DNA of 64,000 bases from Littorina saxatilis (Eukaryota; Mollusca; Gastropoda; Littorinimorpha; Littorinidae). The stretch is taken from contig NC_090251.1 of the NCBI RefSeq assembly GCF_037325665.1, positions 30,426,326 through 30,490,325 of the forward strand. Direction: 5' to 3'. The position numbers were made by a program, and so were the translations under genes. The notes beneath the pieces are model-generated. The model had not been told where the DNA came from. It ran no database searches and saw only the letters and a list, made by a program, of their open reading frames with translations. Every line of letters begins with the position of its first letter. Position 1 is the stretch's first letter. Below, piece after piece: positions 34,010-44,900 of the stretch.

Positions 34010-34854
34010 CAAGAAGGGCAAAGCCCATACGACTCACATGCTTGACCTTGACCTTTACATGACCTTGACCTTCAGGGTCAAGGTCAAATAACTAAACCTA
34101 GCAATGACATCATACACTAAGAACTGCTTTACACATTTTTCCTACCAAAATACATGTGACCTTGACCCAAGGTCAAGGTCATCCAAGGTCATGCAACACA
34201 AAGCTGTTAATTCAAGACATAGGAAGTACAATGGTGCTTATTGGCCCTTTCTACCATGAGATATGGTCACTTTTAGTGGTTCACTACCTTATTTTGGTCA
34301 CATTTCATAAGGGTCAAAGTGACCTTGACCTTGATCATATGTGACCAAATGTGTCTCATGATGAAAGCATAACATGTGCCCCACATAATGTTTAAGTTTG
34401 AAACAGTTATCTTCCATAGTTCAGGGTCAAGGTCACTTCAAAATATGTATACAATCCAACTTTGAAGAGCTCCTGTGACCTTGACCTTGAAGCAAGGTAA
34501 ACCAAACTGGTATCAAAAGATGGGGCTTACTTTGCCCTATATATCATATATAGGTGAGGTATTCAATCTCAAAAACTTCTGAGAAGATGGGAAAAATGTG
34601 AAAAATACCTGTTTTTTAGACAACATTTATGGCCCCTGCGACCTTGACCTTGAAGCAAGGTCAAGATGCTATGTATGTTTTTTGGGGCCTTGTCATCATA
34701 CACCATCTTGCCAAATTTGGTACTGATAGACTGAATAGTGTCCAAGAAATATCCAACGTTACAGTTTTCCGGACGGACGTCCGGACGGACGGACGGACGG
34801 ACGACTCGGGTGAGTACATAGACTCACTTTTGCTTCGCATGTGAGTCAAAAAGG
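34010..34854 (+). mobile_element. Non-autonomous inverted-repeat element, copy 2
   Basis: Same family and orientation as 1835-2607, with GACTCACATGC and GCATGTGAGTC near the ends and the GGACGGAC run near the right end. This copy keeps the internal CTTGACCTTGACC segment that copy 1 lacks. The close match over most of the length suggests both insertions are young. No coding capacity is recognised. Confidence 0.8.
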
Positions 34855-35721
34855 TAGAATCTTACAATATTCTCACGTGAATTATAGCTAATCAGAAAAC
34901 TAGTATTTAATTTTTTTTTAAACTCAAACTGAAAATACAGGCATGCAACATTATCCTTGCTGTTTTGTGATAACCCTCACCATCAACTATTCTATTTCAT
35001 TTCCATCTTAACAGGCGTAGCACCTCTCTGGAAGCCAAAAGAACACTTTAAATCCACCCCCCCCCCCCCCCAGTACTGAGTAAACATTGCTGTGCATATT
35101 TAAAAAAAAAAACAATGCCTGAGTCTCCAGTCACCTGTTTATGTTGTTGTCCTTGTACTTCACTTGTAGCTTAGCTGTTCAAGAAACTGTTTCTCTGATC
35201 ACATGATCAAAATTCAAATACTTAATAAACCAATTTTGATTCTATTTCTTCAATAATAAGTTGAACGTCTGCATATGTAATTGCCACAATTTACAGAGTT
35301 TCTGAATAAAAGCTGCAAGAAAAACCAACAGAGTGAACAGTTTGTAAATATACTAACATACCTATATTTACCTTTATATGACATGTGTGGTACAGTGGCT
35401 GCTAAAACGTCCGTTACACCTGTCTGCATATATTAGGTGACAGCCCTGATGGAGACTGAAAAACAAGTTCCTTTGTCAGTACCCTGTGTTTGAGTGTGGT
35501 CGGGTATGTTCTGGAACAATTAGAGCACTCCCTATGACCATATGTTGCACGGAGGGTAGGGGGGGGGGGGGGGTCTTTTAGAGGTGTAGTTGTTGGATTG
35601 TAGTGTAGAGGCTGATTGGCAGTGCTATGGGGTGAGGGTGGAGCTGGGGCGGAGAATATATCGTATGTAATTGAATACTAATAGTAATAGTAATAAGCAT
35701 GATCAGTTAGACTAGAGTTAA
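34855..35721. other. AT-rich spacer with poly-C and poly-G runs
   Basis: A C run at about 35058-35072 and a G run at about 35559-35574 are the only clear features. A segment at 35371-35426 (minus) could be a spliced exon by its borders, but nothing supports it further. Confidence 0.4.
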
Positions 35722-36215
35722 CAAGAGGCGAAGCCTTCAAGGCTCACGTAAGAAATAAACAAACAGTAACACAAACTCAATCACTCCGTCACACATACAC
35801 ACCCACACACACAGTAAGCTTAGGTGACACTGTGCAAGAAAGAGAGACACTAGATCTAGATCTGTCTGTCTGCATGTAGCCTACTTACAGGGACACGACT
35901 GCCAAATAGTCTCGGCCCGCTCAAAATAACAATGACCGAGACCACACACACCACGCGAGAGAGAAAGACTACAGGGAGGCATGCCGTCATGATGCATTAA
36001 TTGACGTCAAACACTTTTGACCGTGACGTAATCTTATGCGAGCTTTATCCATAGTCTTGGATAACCACTCACACATAGACTCGGAAATGTTAAAGTTTCT
36101 ACCACAGACATACACACGCACAAACACACACACACACGCACACACACACGCACAAACGCACAAACGCACAGACAGACAAAGTTACGATCGCATAGGCTAC
36201 ACTTCGTGAGCCAAA
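35722..36215 (+). mobile_element. MITE-like element with hairpin end
   Basis: The left end is AGGCGAAGCCTTCAAGGCTCACG and the right end includes CGTGAGCC, inverted to GGCTCACG. The plan (short hairpin, then terminal word, complement at the far end) is the same as in the 1835-2607 family. A (CA)n tract lies near the right end. The inner part (35953-36060) has an inverted partial copy at 37511-37619. Confidence 0.6.
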
Positions 36216-37510
36216 AAAACTATGTTGATCGCCAGAGACATTACATAATGTGAAATCACAAGCATGTTACTGTACCTTTCGTTTTGCCATTGAGATTGGT
36301 GGAAGGCATTGAGTGGTGAACACAAGTTGCATTGATCACTGCATCACCATGTGGTCAATCCCCTTTGATCTGCAGATTGCACCGGCACAAACAAACACTG
36401 TGTTATGATCGTAAACAGCCCACATGGCCAATAAATCTAAGAACACAAACACTAGATAGATCTAATCGGAGAGCCTGCAAACCGAGTCATGCTTTTTAAA
36501 TTCAATGAAAATCTGTCTGTCAATGAAGCAGATAGATCTATCCTTGCGATTGTTTTTGCAAGCAGATAAATGTTAGAACGTCACTTATTCCGTTTTCATT
36601 CAACAAATTGATATTTTGCAAGATGCATTTCGTGCCAATGAGCTGAACAAACAATCAAAATCAAGCAAGTGGTACATTCTTGAAGACAAAATTCAGTCAC
36701 GCAAACAAACTGAAGGGAAAAAATCTAGCTTACTGCTGTACTGATTTCGCCAAATAAATGCATTTGCATGCCGAAGTTATTCCTGCTTTGATTCCAATCA
36801 TTCTAATTGATCTGAATGCAAAAAATATACGTAAACGAGCTGATCAAAATGAGTAACATTGCACCTGCCTACAGACTGTACTGCGAAAGCGAAGGTCGTC
36901 TGCGACTGGAGATTTTGAAGTCGAACAAAATCAGTGATATCAGTAACCAATCACCCAGTACTCCGCCGCTGGACTACAGACGTTCTGATGAACCCAGTCC
37001 ACATCAAGAAAGAAGAAGAAGAAGAACAGCGTCGTTTCTTCACTCTCAGCGGTTGTCTTCATCGGAAAAGTGAAAAGCCTGACTTGCAATCTAGCGAAAG
37101 ACACATTCTGTCTTTCCGTTCGGGCGTTGTTTTTGTGTACAATCTCTGAAAATGTTATTTCGAAAAAGGCGGCCGTCATTGTTTTGGGGTTTCCGCCTAG
37201 TGGTGTTTTAAACCGGTTTCAGACCGGAACACACTGAGGAGATGAGAACAAAATGGCAGCCCCCATGAAATCCGAAAGGTCACGGAAAAAAGTCGTGAAT
37301 ACTGTAATCGACTTGAGAAATGTGCATACTGAATAATACATGATAAAGAAGGATTCTTTGTGCCCGGCTACGTGCTACAGTTGGAGATGGAAGTTCACCA
37401 AAAATTGGGACCATACTAACAAAAATACGGTGGGTGCAATAGTCGCCCCCATTTTTTCAGCAAACGCCACCCAAGGCCGTTTTGGACGGGTAGAAATTCC
37501 GTAGTTTCCA
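36216..37510. other. Gene-poor spacer with one unconvincing open frame
   Basis: A plus-strand frame at 36816-37073 (85 codons) begins MQKIYVNELIKMSNIAPAYR and ends in an arginine-rich run made by a GAAGAA repeat. I find no splice partner or family. 37190-37310 is the inverted partner of 29690-29850. Confidence 0.35.
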
Positions 37511-37619
37511 AGTCTATGGATAAAGCTCGCGTAAGAAGAATACGTCACGGTCGAAAGACTTTGACGTCAATTAATGCATCATGACGTCATGTCTCCCTGA
37601 AGTCTTTCTCTCTCGCGCA
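37511..37619 (-). repeat. Inverted partial copy of the 35722-36215 element
   Basis: The reverse complement of this segment shares GCGAGAGAGAAAGACT, TCATGATGCATTAATTGACG and GAGCTTTATCCATAG with 35953-36060. The differences are scattered, so this is an older copy. A long TG run follows it directly. Confidence 0.75.
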
Positions 37620-37639
37620 GTGTGTGTGTTTGTGTTCAA

Positions 37640-37661
37640 TTTGTGCACATGTGTTAGTGTT

Positions 37662-37719
<58 letters not shown>

Positions 37720-37823
37720 TGTGTGTGTATTCATTTTGTGCACATGTGTTAGTGTTAGTGTTAGTGTGTGTGTGTGTATGTGTGTGTGTGTGTGTGCGCG
37801 TGCATGAGTCTGTACTCGTGTGT

Positions 37824-37861
<38 letters not shown>

Positions 37862-38357
37862 AAGACTGAGAGAGAGGGAGAAAGGGTGTGTGTGTGTGTG
37901 TGTGAATGTGTGTGTGCATGAGTTTGTGTGTATGTTTGTGTGTGTATGAGTGTGTATATTGTGTTTGTTTGTAAAGGTGTGTGTGTCCGTCTGTCTATGT
38001 GCGTATTTGTTTGTTTGTTTGCTCGCCCAGCCGACCAAGAAGGGCCATAATTATAAGGGCGATGCTGCTTTGAGATATAACGTGCGCCACACACAAGGCA
38101 GAAGTCGCAGCACAGGCTTCATGTCTCACCCAGTCACATTATTCTGACACCGGACCAACCAGTCCTAGCATGCACTAAACCCATAATGCCAGACGCCAGG
38201 CGGAGCAGCCACTAGATTGCCCATTTTAAAGTCTTAGTTATGCCCCGGCCTGGGTTCTAACCCATGACCTCCCGATCACGGGGCGGACGCCTTACCACTA
38301 GGCCAACCGTGTATGTGCGTATGAGCGTGTGTTTTGTGTGTATGAGATTTGTGTGAA

Positions 38358-38388
<31 letters not shown>

Positions 38389-38469
38389 GTCTATGTGCGT
38401 GCGTACATGCGTGTGTATGTACATGTGTGTGTGTGTGTGTGTGTGTGTTTGTGTGGGTCTGTTTGTATA

Positions 38470-38537
<68 letters not shown>

Positions 38538-38761
38538 TGGGTGGGTGTGTGTTTGTGCGTGTGCGTAAGTGTATGTGTGTGTGTATGTGTGTTTGTTTGT
38601 AAAGGTGTGTATGTCCGTCTGTCTATATGTGCGTATGGGGGGGTGTTTTTTGTGTATGAAGTGTGTGTGAGAGAGTGAGTGAGTGCGTGTGAGTGAGTGT
38701 GTACGTGTCAGTGTAACTTGGGGTGTGTGTGTGTGTGTGTGTTCGTGTGTGTGTGTGTCAG

Positions 38762-38805
<44 letters not shown>
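37640..38805. repeat. Compound (TG)n and (GA)n microsatellites
   Basis: TG runs lie at 37668-37712, 37763-37858 and 38358-38450. GA runs lie at 38474-38535 and 38764-38804. A SINE (38007-38311) sits inside. All long open frames here are repeat translations on both strands. Confidence 0.95.
38007..38311 (-). mobile_element. tRNA-derived SINE (family C) inside a microsatellite
   Basis: On the minus strand the head reads CACGGTTGGCCTAGTGG (A-box) with GGTTAGAACCC (B-box). The 3' tail is (CAAA)n. TATGTGCGTAT flanks the element at 37996-38006 and 38312-38322. The target is the surrounding TG-rich repeat, but the 11-bp match includes non-repeat letters, so the duplication is credible. Confidence 0.88.
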
Positions 38806-38807
<2 letters not shown>

Positions 38808-39129
38808 TTGTCTTTCGCTGGGGTATGCAGTGCCTTGGCGTTGCACATCTACTTAATTATCATTAGATTTCCTTGAAAATCACAGGGTACCTTCTTTGCA
38901 TGACTACCTACCTGTCTCTGAAAAGAAAAAACACGAAAAATATATTTGAGAAAGATATAGCTAAAAATGCAGCAACAGGTCGTTTCAAGATGCAACTTCT
39001 CAACACCTCAAGTTTTTTGAGAATTTTTGAGATTTTTTTTAAAAACCCCTAGGGTCGAACAGGGTTTGGTAGAGCATACAATGATGATTCCAAATCACTT
39101 TAGCTTTTCTCTCTAGGCCTATCCAATCA

Positions 39130-40972
39130 TTAGATATGTATGTTTTACTGAGTTTGAAAATAGTCATGTTCTACACCAATATTAATGAAAAAGTCAAAAA
39201 ATTACAACAGTGGCGCTAACCCTTTTTTAGATTGTATTTTTCAAGTTTCAACACTTTAAATGATGTACAGAACTGACATCTACCTTTTCCAAGCCTTAAT
39301 TACTTCAAGCAATCACTTGTCTCTCTTTAATAGCGTTGGCGCCAAAAAAACCTTCTTACGATTTACACCAATATTAGTTGACTTTGTCATGTTTCAACCC
39401 CCAAAATTGGAAAAAATTCTAATAAATTCCATGTCCATTTTTGCATGTGTGCATGGATAGAAATTGATTCAGTACAATGCAAGCAACAAATTGGAACCCT
39501 AACCCTAATCCTAGGTTAAATTTTGACACTTAATGTCATATGAAAGTAAATGCTGATTTTGGATCAAAGAAGGATTTTCTTTTATTTTCACCTATTTTCA
39601 CCATTTCAACCCTTGATATTGTAGCCGCTACTTTTACAGACTAGTATGTGCACTTAAAAGTAATAGAAGAACAAGCACTGATTTTTTATGATTATTTTTT
39701 ACAATCTCAGGGTTGATCCTAACCTTAATATTGGTGCAGTCCAAGACTAAATTGGACTTAGAAAAATTTCACTCAACTCAAAAAGCTAAAATTTTTAATA
39801 TTGATTTTAAGTGGGTTTTTTCTTCGTAATCATGATCCTGGCCTTTTTCTTATGTATATTATTCTTGTTTGACCACCCTATGACTATGCATTAGGCTGTA
39901 ACAGGCAAAAGAAAGCTGTAATTGTTTTATGGCTCTCAAAGGTTGAAAAATAAAGTTAGAGCTGAGATATTTTAAAATTGTGCCTTATTTGTAATGCCAT
40001 TTAACATATATAACACAGCCCTTTGAGAACTAAGTGGAAATGCTTGACCCTGGCAACCATTATTTTAGGGTTGAAACGTGAAAAAGTCACTAATATTGGT
40101 GTTCATTTTTTCTTGATGTCATAACTTTTGATTGATTTATTGGATTTGATTTCTGTTTGTTGTAGGAGGTAGCTGTTGATGAATTTTGCATTTGTAAAAG
40201 AAGGAACAAATGTGTATCTTGAACGGTGAAGGTGTAGTGAATGGTCAAAAATTTTAAAAATTGGTTTTATTTTTTTTTAAATAACATTGATACCATCGTG
40301 TTGAAAATGATGCGTAGATGAAAAAACATATAAGGTACAAGTTTCTATCTTGAAAAACAGCTGAGCTATTTATAGATTAGTTTTCGGCCAGGGTTAATAT
40401 CGGTGTTGTTTATGACTAAAATAACTTTGTCAATAACTTTTGACCTAATTTGACCCGGAATAAGTTTTTTGCACAGAACACATTCATTTTTGATATAGAA
40501 TCGATTGGTATATACTTGTATACCAAAAATATCAATTTTGAAAAAAGTGACCAAAATGTCACCAACATGTCCACTTACACAGAAAATCACTATAATCTAC
40601 CCCGGATATATTTCATGACCAAAATATTTTTTTCATATGTCAAATGTTATTTTATGATCATGTGCGGGGTTAAAAAAGGCCGCAGAAAATCAAGGATATT
40701 TTTAATTTGGACTTTAAGTTTTTCCGGTTAGGCCATGAACACCAATATTAGCACTGACCCTGTGGTTTTTCGGGAATACCCGCTAAACTAATTAGGGTTT
40801 GGCAATGAAACTTACAGGAGATGTCGAACTCATTAAGCTTTACCAAACTCTGAAAAGAGATTTAAAATCGGTTCATAACTTTTTGAGTAGGGTTGAATAA
40901 CATACTAATATTGGTGAGGTTGACCAGGGTTAGGTTAGGGTTAGGGTAAGGATTTGGGTTAGGGTTAGGTTG
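39130..40972. repeat. CACCAATATTAG block 3, with telomere-like end
   Basis: At least seven exact or near copies of CACCAATATTAG or its complement are spread over this block in both orientations. It ends with degenerate TTAGGG runs (40923-40971), mirroring the start of block 1. 39424-39623 is a same-strand copy of 17999-18193. There is no splice-consistent coding sequence. Confidence 0.8.
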
Positions 40973-41970
40973 TTCACGACCTGATTAATCTCCCCATCAG
41001 TGTTAGCGCATATATATGCGCATCACAGTTCAGGGCAGGTTCGCAGTGACACCGGCATGTCTTCGGCACCCGCCGCTTTTTGTCGTTGCCGGATGACCCT
41101 GCTGCATTGTAGTGTTTGACTCAGCCTGGCCGAATCTGGCGGGGGGGGGGGGGGGGTTCATCCGATGTACCTCTCAGAGAAAAGAAAAAAAATATGCTCT
41201 TCCCCCAACTCCCTTACGGTTTATTTGGTCTTCTAAAACTATTTCAATTTATGAACAACATCAAGTCGACAACGGCCTGCCCTCCCCGTTATAAGTCCAT
41301 CATCATAGGCCACAAGTCAAGTCACACGCTACACTATCACTAGTATTAATAGAAAATGTGTCATTTTGATTCCCAGTTGCAAGAAAAGACCAAAAAATGA
41401 CCTCACAAATGCAAAATTTTCTCGGCTTCTGGGAGGCTTTGCCCCCCAGGCCCCCCCCCCCCCCCCGCCGGGGCGGTGCCCCTGCACCCCACCCGGGGCC
41501 TCGGCGGTCCCTGGACCCCGGCCTGCCTTCAGTTGGAACCCCCCCCCCCCCCCCCCCCCCCTCAAACGAACTCAAGTTGGTCCAGCCCTGTGACTCGTAA
41601 GCTGCTTTAGTTGTTGCGATCTCAGTTTGATCACCGAAATGCTTGGGAATAAAGAATAAAGCAAAGGAAAGTTAAGAGGAGGGGGGTGGGAGGGGGGGAG
41701 GATAAGTTAAACAGATTCTTTTTTTTACAGAAAAATTAAAAGATGATGGACCGCTAATCAGGTGGCAAGACTCGAACCGGCAACCTCATGATCTCTAGCG
41801 CATTTCACTACCGACTGAAGAAAACAAGCTGACTGATGTGTGAAACATAGGAAATTCTATTTAGTGAGATACTGGTGACTGTCGGTGCCCGAGCCTGGGG
41901 GCTCCAGATCCGGCTCGCCGGATCCCGAGCCACTCCGTTTTTATTTACTGCGAGCCTGCATATTTGGTTC
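40973..41970. other. 5' flank of the CCDC59-like gene
   Basis: Homopolymer runs (G at about 41140-41155; C at about 41450-41466 and 41540-41560) surround a GC-rich patch. A degenerate tRNA-like SINE head is at 41757-41825. A GAGCC/CCGGCTCGCCGG-rich patch (41885-41935) precedes the start codon by ~40 bp and resembles 16040-16130; it may be promoter or repeat. Confidence 0.5.
41757..41825 (-). mobile_element. tRNA-like SINE head fragment
   Basis: The minus strand reads CAGTCGGTAG (A-box core) and GGTTCGAGTC (B-box) with near-normal tRNA spacing. The acceptor ends do not pair well, so this is a SINE relic rather than a tRNA gene. Confidence 0.55.
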
Positions 41971-41973
41971 AAT

Positions 41974-44900
41974 ATGGCGGACAAGAATAGAAAGCAAAAG
42001 TTGGACAAACACAAATTCCAGACTTTTAAGCATAAGAAGAGTTTCCAGAATCAGAAAGGAAAGAAGGATGAAGGTCCGGAACATGTTTGTCGTAATGGAT
42101 TATCTTGAATGTTTCAGAATTGTTTTAATGAGTTGTATTTTTGTAGACTTAGTGTCTTGAAAAGCAGACCATGTGGCTTTCACTGATTCAGGCTGATGCC
42201 AGTGATCGATGGAGTCTAATTCGACCACTTCTACACGTAGTTGGCGATCTTTTAAAAAGCGAGCACATTGTGGATTACACTTTGCGACTGTCAACCTCAT
42301 ACATTTTTTAAATTCAGATTTTCAGTAGTACTAGTAGACGATGTTCAGAAATAACTCCGCCAGGATGTCCAAGCCTTGTGGATCAGCTGCGCCGGTCTCT
42401 AGTGAGCCAAGCAATAACGCATGGTGAACCAGTTAAAACCAGCAGCGAATAACTGACTCCGATGTGTACTTTATGCAGTGTCCGCTCAATATGATGCCTT
42501 TTTCTTTTGAAAATCTGCACATTGGAGCCACGATTCACTGGCGATGGCCTGCAGTGTTTGCTGAGCACATGATTTTTCCCAAACTCCCGTGACCTCAAGC
42601 AAAACAGATTGTCGACGAGCACTGAGAGCAAGCAGGCGATCATTGTCACACCAAATTTTAAACTCTGATGTGTATATTTAGGAAAGAAATGGGGTGATGT
42701 CATATCGAGCGGACACTGCTTAACATACACATTAAAGTCGGTTATTCGCTGCGGTTGCTTGTTATAACTAGTCAACCACATGTTATTGTTTGACTCCATA
42801 AAGTGGAATGCGACTCTTCCACAACAAGTCGATAAGTCGCGAGACCTGCGAAGACTTGATTTTCAAAGCCTTGCGACATTCGAAGCAAAACAAAGAGCAT
42901 GTGGGACATTGTCATTGGTTTTGATTGAAAGTGATTACATTTGACACTGTTTAACCTCAGTAGATTATATTTATTATTGTATCGCCCACAGCACTGCTGC
43001 AGGGAACTTGTCCCAGTGAGATGGTAACAGACCCGCAGAGTTAAAAAAAATCTTACTTTACAAATGTCCAGGAACTATGCGTCAGACTAAGACATAAGAT
43101 AAAAAACAGAAAGTGTTTCATAACTCAAATAACTGCCTACAGGGTGAGACAAATAGAAGGACAAAAGTGTGCCATGACTGCAACTGATTGTTTGTTACAG
43201 GCAATGACAGGTGGAAGAACAAGGTGTTCAATGACTTCAAGAAGCTGAAGAGAAAAGAGCAGGTCGGGGGAGTGGATGTGCAGAAGCTCTACAAAGAGAT
43301 GCAGCCACAAACCTCCCAGTCAGACGAGGAATCACAGTCTACTTCAGCACCTCAAGTTTCTCCTGCAAAGAAAAAGTACTGTTGTCTGCAGAATCTGCCT
43401 TTCACCTTCTCTTTTTTATTGCAGATAAATAGCATTTTGTTCCTCCCTCATTGTCATAACTTCCTTCCTTCTTTTCTTATGTACAGGGTGTCTCCAAAAA
43501 AAGTACCTGATTTTCTTTCAATACTACAGACAAGTCAGTAACTTTATTGAAATCATTTTTGCGTGATATTGTAGTCAGTTCATAGAAGTTTTGTCCCCAG
43601 TTCACAGCTTTCAGTTGAGATTGTCTGTTTCTTCACACCACGTGATCAATGTAGCCACCCCGTTTTCCAATGACAGACTGCATCCTCATTGCCATATTGT
43701 TCATTACATTGGGGAATGTTTCCTGTGGGATGTTCTGGATTTCTCTGAGAATGTGGTGGGGCTCCATCCTGTTGGAACCACTGTGTTGTCATTCGGATTT
43801 CATTGTCCCTTCTCTTAGTTTTTCCCTTTCTCGGTACTGATGTTTCAATGTCTTTTTGGGTACTTTTTTTGCGACACCCTATGTATAACGAATTAAAATG
43901 AAATATTAGCTTTGTGAATTAGTGTTTATTTGTTTGATAATTACTGTTTTTGTGTGTGTTTTTTATGGGCATTTGTTTTGTTAAGACATCATGTATCTTA
44001 TTTTTATTCACTACATGTAATTACACTGTTTTGCAAAATGAAGATCAGCAGTACAAGATGGTGTTTACAAAACTCGAACCAGATTTTTAAAGGGTACATT
44101 TTTATCAGTTGTTAAATATATATGGTAATATGTATGTTTTTTGAATGCAGGTTTGAACAGAAAAAACAAGCGTCACGATTCAGCCAGGCTCAGTGGGAGC
44201 ATGATAAGAAAGCGGAAACGAAGCGTCAAAAATATGAGGTGTGGTAATTGTCAGTGTTTGTCTTTGTATGAAGTGTTGTTCTCAGGCCCTTTGTCTTCTG
44301 TCACTGACGCATATTTTGTTGATCTAACGCATTGTTCTGATCCTTGGTCAGCTGACTGTCCGATAGTTTTGACATGTAGGAGCTCGACTGACTGAACAAT
44401 TTATTTCATTGCCAGGACATTTAGGACCTATTCATATGTTCAGTCCAGGTCCAACTGACCTGTTATTTAGACCTATACATATGTTCAGTCCAGGTCCAAC
44501 TGACCTGTTATTTAGACCTATACATATGTTCAGTCCAGGTCCAACTGACCTGTTATTTAGACCTATTCATATGTTCAGTCCATGTCCAACTGACCCGTTG
44601 ACCTGTTTAGGCTGTTATTAGGACTATTAATATTTTCAGTCCATGTCCAACTGACCCGTTGACCTGTTTAGGCTGTTATTAGGACCTATTCATATTTTCA
44701 GTCCAGGTCCAACAGACCCGTTGACCTGTTTAGGCTGTTATTAGGACCTATTCATATTTTCAGTCCAGGTCCAACTGACCCGTTGACCTGTTTAGGCTGT
44801 TATTAGGACATTCATATGTGCAGTCCAGGTCCAACTGACACGTTAACCTGTTATTTAGACCTATACATATATTCAGTCCAGGTCCAACTGACACGTTAAC

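Noticed and set aside
35371-35426. Candidate exon reading TGVTDVLAATVPHMSYKG
   Set aside because: The acceptor is weak and phases do not fit the nearest exon-like segments.
42383-42799. 139-codon minus-strand frame
   Set aside because: It spans the two arms of a foldback element and resembles no protein family.
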